64,000 nt of DNA from Luteibacter sp. OK325. GTDB taxonomy: Bacteria; Pseudomonadota; Gammaproteobacteria; Xanthomonadales; Rhodanobacteraceae. Below are positions 27,406-34,463 of this stretch, one piece after another. Every line of letters starts with the position of its first letter. Position 1 is the first letter of the stretch. Below the pieces are notes generated by a model that saw only the letters and a program-made list of their open reading frames with translations, did not search any database and was not told where the DNA came from. A program made the translations under genes and the position numbers. The stretch spans positions 310,001 to 374,000 of the forward strand of contig NZ_QAOX01000002.1 of the NCBI RefSeq assembly GCF_003050935.1, written 5' to 3'.

Positions 27406-28424
27406 GCTGCCTCGCCCGAACTACAAAGCCGCTCGAGTTGCCCTGCAGTGCCCGAGATCTCGGGGTCAGGATGTTTCCGGTGAGCTGAGCCACAGTCCGC
27501 CACGGTCTGGCGCCTCTCGGCTCGCCAGCGGCTGGGGGTTGTTCCCATCTCACGGCGAAACGTTCGCGAGAAGTGCGCCTGGTCCGTCATCCCGCACGCA
27601 AGCGCAATGTCGCACAACGACCTGTCGGTCGAAAGCATTAGGTGCTTGCTGCGCGCCACGCGCCGAAGCATCAGATATTCACGGGGTCGCACACCAAAAC
27701 GTCCCCTGAAGGCCCGGCAGAAATGACCAGACGACAGGTTCGTGGCATTTGCCATGTCACGTAATGACATGTGAGTATCAAGATGCGCTTCGATGAACGA
27801 GGTGATGCCTCTTGCTTGCTCATCGCTCAGCCGGAAATCAGGCGCGGGATGAGAGAAGACTCGCGATATGCCACCCCAGCAACCACCGGCATTTAAGACG
27901 CCCAACGCTTCCTTCGCTGAGGTCGACCATCCTTGAGCGCCCACGTTCACAAGTCCGATCCCGACACCTACAATCCCACGCATCACGTTTATCAATGAGA
28001 GGACATGCGCCCGCATTCGGCGGCCATTGATGCGCGTCGAAACGCGACTTGCCACAGGTGCCCAGATGACCAGTCTCCCCGCATATCGGGCACCTACCAA
28101 CTCTTCGACGGCCAAGTTGAGCTCTGCGGCGAAAGCAGCCATCAGCTGCTCGAGCGTACTCTCGGCGTGCCGGGGCGTTTCTGGCATCGCCACGATAAAT
28201 GCAAGACCCACGCGCGGGGTGCTCGAATCCAAACCGGCAAGCCCGCAGGCTCGATCGAAGGTGGCGTCGTCGTCCGGGTAGTTAAGCACCACTGAGATCA
28301 GTGCTCGATGGAGTGCGTGGCGTCTCCCTTCGTTCGATTGAAACGCGTACCCATGGTGGAACCGGGTTTCGACAGAATCAGCCGACGGGTCGTACCTTGG
28401 TTGCGATAGAACGGTGGCGTTCAT
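27402..28424 (-). CDS. AraC-family transcriptional regulator
   Basis: The 340-residue product ends in two helix-turn-helix motifs of AraC type: MSLRDMANATNLSSGHFCRA and the second with IALACGMTDQAHFSRTFRRE and MGTTPSRWR. The N-terminal 200 residues form an unassigned sensor domain with GLAFIVAMPETPRHAEST. A tail of about 40 residues after the DNA-binding domain is low in conservation. The stop overlaps the start of the LysR gene (ATGA). Two stacked regulators of different families in one transcript suggest that the operon downstream answers to more than one cue. Confidence 0.9.
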   Translation of the reverse strand: MNATVLSQPRYDPSADSVETRFHHGYAFQSNEGRRHALHRALISVVLNYPDDDATFDRACGLAGLDSSTPRVGLAFIVAMPETPRHAESTLEQLMAAFAAELNLAVEELVGARYAGRLVIWAPVASRVSTRINGRRMRAHVLSLINVMRGIVGVGIGLVNVGAQGWSTSAKEALGVLNAGGCWGGISRVFSHPAPDFRLSDEQARGITSFIEAHLDTHMSLRDMANATNLSSGHFCRAFRGRFGVRPREYLMLRRVARSKHLMLSTDRSLCDIALACGMTDQAHFSRTFRREMGTTPSRWRAERRQTVADCGSAHRKHPDPEISGTAGQLERLCSSGEAA

Positions 28425-28473
28425 TGGGGAATCCTCTCTGACAAACGCGCTATCTCAAGAAGCGCGCGGAGAT

Positions 28474-28612
28474 TCAGGCATGAGCCTGGTAGGCGCCGGC
28501 CACATCTGGCTCGAGAATGTTCGCTGCATCGCCAATCACGAATGCCCGGCGCCCGCTTTGCGTAAGGCGCACTCCCTTACGACCCGGCGTGTGGCCAGGC
28601 AACGGCACAGAT
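28474..28612 (-). pseudogene. Remnant of an MBL-fold metallohydrolase
   Basis: The minus-strand frame reads SVPLPGHTPGRKGVRLTQSG and then RRAFVIGDAANILEPDV up to a TGA at 28474. PGHTPG followed after a strand by a GDA motif is a hallmark of metallo-beta-lactamase fold hydrolases, where the His and Asp bind zinc. The N-terminal HxHxDH part is missing and the frame is closed upstream, so this is a decayed internal fragment. Confidence 0.6.
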
Positions 28613-28680
28613 ATCAGACAGCATTTGGCGCGCTCTAAGCGTGGCGAAGCATGTAAAGCGTGCCGTGGGGCGTTGGTGGG

Positions 28681-28788
28681 TCAGAACAATCGGTCGCCGA
28701 GAAACGTCGGCAGATGGGTGAAGTCCCGGTAGAAAGCAAACACTTCCCAAATGGGACGATGGATCAGGAGGCCAGCTTCGGTCGTATG
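28681..28788 (-). pseudogene. Possible remnant of an SRPBCC/START-like protein
   Basis: The minus-strand frame contains LLIHRPIWEVFAFYRDFTHL followed by PTFLGD before a stop. The pattern I-x-R-P-x-x-x-V-F-x-F-x-x-D-x-x-x-L-P is typical of the first helix of SRPBCC (polyketide cyclase) proteins. Nothing else of the fold is present. The match is short, so confidence is low. Confidence 0.35.
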
Positions 28789-29110
28789 AAATTGCGGATG
28801 CAGCACGTGGAAGGCACCTTGGTTCTGAAGACACCTGCGCATGCTGGACGCGCAGAGGTCCCGCCGGAAGTGATTAGCTTGCACTATCTGAATGAGCACG
28901 CTTCAGCTTGCCAGCGCCGCCTACGCATCGTCCTTTCGGTGAACAACAAGCCGATCGTCCTCCAGCTCGAACAGATAAAGGGGCCATCTCATGCTTGCAA
29001 CCTCGAAGTGCCCTCGCCCCGACACGGTCCGGTATCTGGCGCGATTTGTCCTGGCCTCCGCGCGGCCCCTCTGATTGAATCAACAGCATCCGACTGAAAA
29101 GGGCCAGGCC

Positions 29111-30070
29111 ATGACCGACCGGCGCGTGCGCTTTGACTTTGAGATTACTTTCTCGAACGGAGGCGGTCTCCAGGGCCAGGGTTTCCGCCTGGATATCGAG
29201 GGAGAAGACATTGCAGATGATGCGCTAGCGGCCTACGTCATCCGCGACATGAAGTTGCTGATGGTTGCGGACGTGCGGATCCTCAATAAGCAAGTGATCG
29301 AGGAGCAGCACAAGCGAGCTGACAGGCGGGACGATGAACCTGGCCATGCGGTCCTCGCTGCCGGCTATGTCGACCTCAGTCATACGATCGAAGACGGTAT
29401 GGTGACCTATAAGGGACTGCCGGCGCCCCTCATCTGCGACCACCTGTCCCGCGAGAAATCGCGTGGCGTTTATGCCGAGGGTACCGAGTTCCAGATCGGA
29501 CGGATTCAGATGGTAGGCAATACTGGAACGTACATGGATGTGCCATTCCACCGTTACGCGGATGGCTTCGATCTCAGTGCCTTGAGCGTGGCGACGATGG
29601 CGGACGTACCTGCAGTGGTCGTTCGGACCTTCGGCGTCGCAGGGCGCGCGATTGATTGGACGCATTTTGCGCCGGTCGACTGCCGCCATCGAGCCGTCTT
29701 GATCAACACCGGGTGGGACCGCCACTGGCGCACCGACCAGTATTTCGAAGGCCATCCCTTCCTCACCGAACAGGCGGCGGTCTACCTGCGCGACCAGGGA
29801 GCGCGCGTCGTCGGTATCGATTCGTTGAACATCGACGACACATCCGACGGCTACCGTCCCGTTCACTCGGTTTTGCTGGCTGCGGGCATCCCGATTGTCG
29901 AGCACCTGACAGCGCTGGACCGTGTACCTGTCGAGGGCTTCACCTTCACGGCGGCCCCTCCCAAGCTAAAAGGCATGGGCACGTTTCCGGTGCGCGCATT
30001 TGACCCACCCCTATCTCAGTTCTTACGCGAAAGGCCCAGCGCACGAATCACGTCTTCTCTGAGCAGATAG
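29111..30070 (+). CDS. Cyclase-family (kynurenine formamidase-like) hydrolase with N-terminal extension
   Basis: From the ATG at 29111 the product has 319 residues. The first 65 form an extra small domain (RVRFDFEITFSNGGGLQGQG to VIEEQHKR). The main part is a cyclase/formamidase fold with YVDLSHTIEDGMVTYKGLP, GYRPVHSVLLAAGIPIVEHL and a C-terminal GMGTFPVRAFD. The usual metal motif HxGTHxDxPxH reads here as NTGTYMDVPFH, so two of the expected His ligands are Asn and Tyr. The Asp and last His remain. This variant forms a recognisable subfamily, and its reaction is uncertain. The gene end overlaps the convergent DUF417 gene by 55 bases. Confidence 0.8.
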   Translation: MTDRRVRFDFEITFSNGGGLQGQGFRLDIEGEDIADDALAAYVIRDMKLLMVADVRILNKQVIEEQHKRADRRDDEPGHAVLAAGYVDLSHTIEDGMVTYKGLPAPLICDHLSREKSRGVYAEGTEFQIGRIQMVGNTGTYMDVPFHRYADGFDLSALSVATMADVPAVVVRTFGVAGRAIDWTHFAPVDCRHRAVLINTGWDRHWRTDQYFEGHPFLTEQAAVYLRDQGARVVGIDSLNIDDTSDGYRPVHSVLLAAGIPIVEHLTALDRVPVEGFTFTAAPPKLKGMGTFPVRAFDPPLSQFLRERPSARITSSLSR

Positions 30071-30510
30071 ACGGAGACCACTAGCAAGACAAGGTCCTTC
30101 AAGAGGAATGCCGCATTCATCGCCATCGCGGGGAATCCACCAGCGCCCGCGTCCCATCCATCGGGGACGAACGGAAGGATACTCAGCGTGGATATGAAAG
30201 TGGCGATCGAGCCAAGGGCTCCCAACACACCCAGCTTCTTGTTCCAGAAGCCGAGCAGCAACAGCGAGCCGAAGGTCCACTCCGCGGTGCCAAGGAGGAT
30301 GGCAGTGCCGTGAATGCCCAGGACCGGGATCGTCCAGGAGATCAGCGGTCCATGCGCAATCAGCGGCGCCAGCGCCGTGATCTCAGACTGGAACCATTTG
30401 TCGTAGCCAAACCACGCGAAGATGACGACCATCGCCAAACGAAGCAGGTGGTAGTCGAAGTCTTTCTTCAATAGGCCGGATTTGGCTAAGAGCTGGAGTA
30501 GCGCGTTCAT
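30016..30510 (-). CDS. DUF417 (YkgB-type) inner-membrane protein
   Basis: The 164-residue product has four membrane segments and the DUF417 features LLRLAMVVIFAWFGYDKWFQ, GTAEWTFGSLLLLGFWN and FLLKDLVLLVVSVYLL. Members such as YkgB and RclC occur in genes induced by reactive chlorine or other oxidants. Here the AraC gene at 30636-31586 is divergent, with 125 bases between the starts, which is the same regulator-target layout. A role in an oxidant or electrophile response is an inference from this analogy. Confidence 0.85.
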   Translation of the reverse strand: MNALLQLLAKSGLLKKDFDYHLLRLAMVVIFAWFGYDKWFQSEITALAPLIAHGPLISWTIPVLGIHGTAILLGTAEWTFGSLLLLGFWNKKLGVLGALGSIATFISTLSILPFVPDGWDAGAGGFPAMAMNAAFLLKDLVLLVVSVYLLREDVIRALGLSRKN

Positions 30511-30635
30511 GGTGCTTCCTTCGTGTGTTGAGTTGATAAACGCTATGCGACTAGACCACTTTACGAAGAACGAGCTATTCTTTCGATATCAATTAATCGC
30601 ATAAACATGCTCAGAAGTATCAGTAGGTACCCTTG

Positions 30636-31586
30636 ATGTCTCCGCCCCTGGACTGGTTAAGCCGCTTGCTAGAAATGACTCCCGTGCGCGGTCAGCTCGA
30701 TCTGCGTTGCCAATACGGAGCACCTTGGCGCATCGATCAGGAGGCGTTTGCGGAGGGCGAAATGGCCTATCACATCGTCCTGGACGGGGCGGCCTCGTTG
30801 GTCGAGCCCAGCGGAATGAGCCCTCAACATCTGGAGCCGGGCGACATTCTGCTTATCGCCAACGGCGAGGCGCACTCGCTGCACGATCGTAGCGGCGCTC
30901 GACCGAAGCCCGCGTCGAGTCGCGTCGCGGCCAACCTGGTGTTCAGCCACAACGCTGGAGACGGGGAGCGCCTCGATATGTTGTGTGGTCGCTTTGTACT
31001 GATGCCGCCACACGCCCGGCTTTTACGACGGTATCTTCCGGCGCGCCTGATTATTCACACCGGCGGCATGGCTACAACGTCCGATAACGAGAGCGGCGCC
31101 GCGCTACACGGCCTCATGGCCCTGATGCAGGCGGAAAGCGGCGCTGACCATCTGGGTGGTCGCGCCATGCTCGATGCGTTGTCGACCGCGCTGTTCACCC
31201 TGACCTTACGTTTTGCCAGTGAGTCACGAGAAGTCCCACCCGGATTACTCGCCCTTGCGGGCTACCCTCGACTCGCCCCGGCTTTGGATGCGATGTTTCA
31301 CGACCCTGGCCATCCCTGGACGCTTCCGCTTCTTGCAGCGAAGTGCAACATGTCGCGAGCGACGTTCGTCCGTCTGTTCCAGGAAAAGCTCGGCATGTCG
31401 GCCAGTGAATTGCTAACGGACATCCGTATGATGGTCTCGGCTAACGAACTACGGGCCACGACCGTCTCTACTGCAGGCATTGCCGAAGCCGTGGGTTACC
31501 AATCTGAAGCTGCTTTCCAGCGAGCTTTCAAGCTGCGCATGGGCGTAACCCCGTCTCGCTGGAGAAAGAAGACTGACTCCGTTTAA
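30636..31586 (+). CDS. AraC-family regulator with N-terminal cupin (RclR-like layout)
   Basis: I start at the ATG at 30636; the preceding TTG codon is an alternative. The 316-residue product has a cupin_6 N-terminal domain (MAYHIVLDGAASLVEPSG, LEPGDILLIANGEAHSLHD) and a C-terminal AraC DNA-binding domain (LPLLAAKCNMSRATFVRLFQ, GIAEAVGYQSEAAFQRAFK, MGVTPSRWR). A Cys in the cupin region (DMLCGRF) corresponds to the position where related regulators sense oxidants. It is divergent from the DUF417 gene and probably activates it. Confidence 0.92.
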   Translation: MSPPLDWLSRLLEMTPVRGQLDLRCQYGAPWRIDQEAFAEGEMAYHIVLDGAASLVEPSGMSPQHLEPGDILLIANGEAHSLHDRSGARPKPASSRVAANLVFSHNAGDGERLDMLCGRFVLMPPHARLLRRYLPARLIIHTGGMATTSDNESGAALHGLMALMQAESGADHLGGRAMLDALSTALFTLTLRFASESREVPPGLLALAGYPRLAPALDAMFHDPGHPWTLPLLAAKCNMSRATFVRLFQEKLGMSASELLTDIRMMVSANELRATTVSTAGIAEAVGYQSEAAFQRAFKLRMGVTPSRWRKKTDSV

Positions 31587-31730
31587 CCGGTAGAAGAAGC
31601 GACACCAAAGAGTGTCACTTAAACCAGCATGGGCCCGGAAGCTATCCAGTGGAACTCGCCTGGCTGAAAAACACGAGGGATACCGCACTCAAGGCATCCC
31701 TCGCCGGGCAAAAGCCCGTTCAGGAAAACC

Positions 31731-32267
31731 TTAATCGACAGACGGAAAATCTACAGCGGTATCGTTGATTCGATTAAAGACGTTGGTGAACGACGCCACC
31801 GTGATCGCGAGGCTTATGTCCACGAGTTGTTCGTCGGTATAGCCTGCCTCTTTGATGGCATCGAACTCGGCTTGCGAACTTATGCCGCTTGTCGTCACCA
31901 GGTCGCGCACGAAATGAATCAGCGCGTTCCGCTTGTCGTCATCTGTAAGCTCCTTCTTGCGAATCTGCCTGAGTACATCCGGTTTCAGGCCACTCAGCTC
32001 GCCAAGCATGGTGTATGCGGCGACACAGTAGTCACATCCGGCTTCGGCGCTGACAAGCAGCTTAATGGTCTGTTGGTCCTGTTTGCTCAGACTGCCAGAA
32101 GCCAACACGCCATCGGCTTGCAGGATTGCCTTCAGTGCAGCAGGGCCATGTGCGCCGATGGATGCGAAGGTGTTGGGAACTGATCCCGAGGCCTTCTTGA
32201 TCTGGGCATAGATTTCCGCAGCAGCCCCGGTGGCGGACTCTACCGGGGGGGTGTGAATGCGCGACAT
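31731..32267 (-). CDS. Carboxymuconolactone decarboxylase/AhpD-family protein
   Basis: The 178-residue product has the CMD-fold signature SAEAGCDYCVAAYTMLGELSG, with the redox-active Cys-x-x-Cys and downstream residues used as a proton relay in AhpD. The fold is all-helical and the length is typical. A peroxidase or thiol-dependent antioxidant role is likely, not decarboxylation. The small bufferin-like gene lies 111 bases upstream on the same strand, separate from it by spacing. Confidence 0.88.
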   Translation of the reverse strand: MSRIHTPPVESATGAAAEIYAQIKKASGSVPNTFASIGAHGPAALKAILQADGVLASGSLSKQDQQTIKLLVSAEAGCDYCVAAYTMLGELSGLKPDVLRQIRKKELTDDDKRNALIHFVRDLVTTSGISSQAEFDAIKEAGYTDEQLVDISLAITVASFTNVFNRINDTAVDFPSVD

Positions 32268-32378
32268 GGGAATGTTCTTCGTAGTTTGGGTAGCGGCTAA
32301 TCTACGAGGAACTAATGGGATGACGAATGTTTCCGGGTGTCACTTACATGCTCTAAAGACTCATCTACCATAGATCCG

Positions 32379-32660
32379 TCAGCCAACCTTCGTCAGCGAT
32401 CCATGGCCTTTGGGTGTCTTGATGGCGGTGCACGTGCCGCCAGGAACATTCATCCAGGCATTCTTCTGGTAGTCCGCCTTGGCCGTGCCGGCGCAGATGG
32501 TGCCCGGTCCGGCGGAGCAATCGTTCTGGCCTGCTTTAGCGACACCCCAGCATTTCTCCACTGAAGCCTTGACGGCTGGGGCATGCTCTTGTGCATGAGC
32601 CACGCCAGCGGCGAGGAAGGCGGCGACAAAGGCCAATGACGTGACGGAACGATGGTTCAT
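32379..32660 (-). CDS. DUF2282 / BufA1-type bufferin precursor, orphan
   Basis: The 93-residue product has a signal peptide ([16 protein letters not shown]) and four Cys in the family pattern: [23 protein letters not shown] and PGGTC. This matches DUF2282, the precursors of the bufferins. Bufferins are copper-binding periplasmic peptides whose core Cys are modified by a DUF692 (MNIO) enzyme with a DUF2063 partner. Neither partner nor the usual DoxX-like gene lies in this window; the neighbours are the AhpD-like gene and the halogenase. It therefore either relies on an enzyme elsewhere or acts unmodified. Confidence 0.85.
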   Translation of the reverse strand: MNHRSVTSLAFVAAFLAAGVAHAQEHAPAVKASVEKCWGVAKAGQNDCSAGPGTICAGTAKADYQKNAWMNVPGGTCTAIKTPKGHGSLTKVG

Positions 32661-32741
32661 GAGGTCTCCAGACGCTCGGACACAATGTCCGTATTCGTGA
32701 GGTCATTCGTCCGAGCGCGATGGTCGGTTACATGCGCTGGG

Positions 32742-34298
32742 CTACCGGCAGTTATGTTCGCGGCACAGCTGTTCAACAAGCTCTCGATGGTCCGGCAGAT
32801 CGTCAAGCGCCCGAGCGGCCGCTTGCCGAATCATCGTGAACTCCTGGCGCGCCGCCTCCATGTCCGGATAGGCGCTGCGCACAGGCTCCAGGTCGGTCTT
32901 GAATTCCATCCCGTACAGCACGTACTGCCAGCTGGAGGTCATGAACATTTCCAGGTCGGAAACGAAATCCAGCCTGTGTGGCGGACGCTGCTTCCACTTC
33001 GCGAGCTTTTCCTGCAGGGTCTGCGGAATGCTGGCGACGTCGGCGTTGTCGATCCAGAACGGCGAGTCACGCCGCTGGCTCACGCAATAGTGCATCTTGA
33101 TGAAGTCGATGATGCGGTCGTAGCGTGCAACCATCATCTCGTTGAAATGACGCGCCGCACTTTCCATGTTGTCCGTGTCGCTGGGCAACAGGTGCGTGAG
33201 CAGGTAGGTCGCCAGCTCGATCAGTGCGATGCCCGTGGATTCCAGCGGCTCGACGAATCCTCCGGCCAGGCCCACCGCCACGCAGTTCTTGCGCCAGTGC
33301 TCGGGACGGTATCCCGTCTCGAACTTGATATGCATGGCCTTCAGTCCCTCCCCTGCTCTGCCCACATAGCGCCGGAAAACTTCCTCGGCACGATCGTCGG
33401 TGGTGTGCCGCGACGAGTAGACATAGCCCGTACCGCGCCGCTTCTGCAATCCGATGTCCCAGATCCAGCCCGCCTCCTGAGCGGTGGAGATGGTGTATGA
33501 GGGGATCGGTGCATCGGGGCTTTCGTACGGCACCTGCATGGCCACGGCGCGATCAGCGAACAGCACGTCCGCACGGCTGCGGAACGGGGACTGCATCACG
33601 TTGCCGATCAGCATGCTGCGCAGTCCCGTGCAGTCCACGTACAGATCGGCGGTGAGCTCGCCCTCCTCCTTCGTCACCACGCGCGCGATGGCGCCGTGTT
33701 CGTCCAGCTCCGCGCGCTCCACCGTCGCCACATGCCGAACCACGCCAAGCGTCTGCTCGCCATGCTCGGCGAGCACGCGTGCGAAGCAGGCGGCATCGAA
33801 GTGGAAGGCGTGATTCAACGGCCCCTGATAGTCCGCATCCCTTGCGCGCTTGGGGGCGCGCGCGTGATCGACCAGCGCGCTCTGCATCGACACGGCGTCG
33901 GCGAACGACATGCCTTCCGGTGCGGCACCCAGCAGCCAGTACGGCAACAGCTCGGGGCCACCCGGGCGCTGGCTGGGTGCGTTGAAAGGATGAAAGAAGT
34001 GATCCGCTCCGGGTGTGCCTGGCGGCCGTACCCAATGGCGATAGTGGATGCCCTGCTTATACGTCGCGGTGGCGCCTACCAGAAAGCGGCGCTCGTCGAT
34101 GCCGATGGCTGCCAGTGTGCCGCGAATCGAGGGAAACGTGGCTTCGCCCACGCCAAGCAGGCCGATGTCCGGCGATTCCACCAGATGTACCTGCACGCTC
34201 CGCGGATCGAACGCGTTGACCGCTTTGGCCAGATAGCACGCTGCAAGCCAACCGGCGGTGCCGCCACCGACGACCAACACCTTCTTCAGACGCGCCAT
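32742..34298 (-). CDS. Flavin-dependent tryptophan halogenase family protein
   Basis: The 518-residue product has the FAD motif VLVVGGGTAGWLAA at the N-terminus. The catalytic Lys is at about residue 81 (TYKQGIHYRHW) and EPLESTGIALIE holds the conserved acidic residue. The tryptophan motif WxWxIP reads WIWDIG, so the Pro is replaced by Gly. Halogenases of this branch are widespread beside TonB receptors and glycosidases, and the real substrate in such loci is mostly unknown. The gene follows the TonB receptor at 34464-36893 but is separated from it by a strong terminator-like hairpin only about 25 bases before its start. Confidence 0.9.
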   Translation of the reverse strand: MARLKKVLVVGGGTAGWLAACYLAKAVNAFDPRSVQVHLVESPDIGLLGVGEATFPSIRGTLAAIGIDERRFLVGATATYKQGIHYRHWVRPPGTPGADHFFHPFNAPSQRPGGPELLPYWLLGAAPEGMSFADAVSMQSALVDHARAPKRARDADYQGPLNHAFHFDAACFARVLAEHGEQTLGVVRHVATVERAELDEHGAIARVVTKEEGELTADLYVDCTGLRSMLIGNVMQSPFRSRADVLFADRAVAMQVPYESPDAPIPSYTISTAQEAGWIWDIGLQKRRGTGYVYSSRHTTDDRAEEVFRRYVGRAGEGLKAMHIKFETGYRPEHWRKNCVAVGLAGGFVEPLESTGIALIELATYLLTHLLPSDTDNMESAARHFNEMMVARYDRIIDFIKMHYCVSQRRDSPFWIDNADVASIPQTLQEKLAKWKQRPPHRLDFVSDLEMFMTSSWQYVLYGMEFKTDLEPVRSAYPDMEAARQEFTMIRQAAARALDDLPDHRELVEQLCREHNCR

Positions 34299-34323
34299 GA
34301 TGTGTTCCCGCCGGTGTTACACG

Positions 34324-34357
34324 AAAAAAACGCCGGGCCGCCCCACGCGAACCCGGC
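34324..34357 (-). terminator. Rho-independent terminator between TonB receptor and halogenase
   Basis: On the minus strand the stem GCCGGG pairs with CCCGGC, followed directly by GTTTTTTT. Its U-run ends about 25 bases before the halogenase start codon. That leaves no room for a separate promoter downstream of it, so the halogenase depends on readthrough or on a promoter upstream of the hairpin. Confidence 0.7.
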
Positions 34358-34426
34358 AAATAAGCCATTCCCGGGAGGGGATAGGCGACACTCCTGCGAG
34401 CACCGCCGGTAGGACGGCAAACGTCA

Positions 34427-34453
34427 GGCGGCCCGTGCGTCATGCGGGCCGCC
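34427..34453 (-). other. Strong hairpin after the TonB receptor stop
   Basis: GGCGGCCCG and CGGGCCGCC form a perfect nine-base stem with a nine-base loop, starting 10 bases after the receptor stop codon on the minus strand. No U-run follows. It could protect the receptor mRNA from 3' decay or assist the downstream terminator. Confidence 0.5.
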
Positions 34454-34463
34454 CTGTATTACT

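Larger units (their letters stand above)
28425..29110. other. Gene graveyard between the AraC gene and the cyclase gene
   Basis: No intact gene is supported in this stretch of almost 700 bases. It contains the metallohydrolase remnant (28474-28612), a possible START-domain-like remnant (28681-28788) and about 280 bases of sequence where only frames without ribosome sites or family features are open. The regulatory region of the cyclase gene must lie in its last part. Confidence 0.5.

Noticed and set aside
31681-31720. Hairpins between the AraC gene and the AhpD-like gene
   Set aside because: CGGGC-AAAA-GCCCG is present, but no U-run follows on either strand, so I do not call a terminator.
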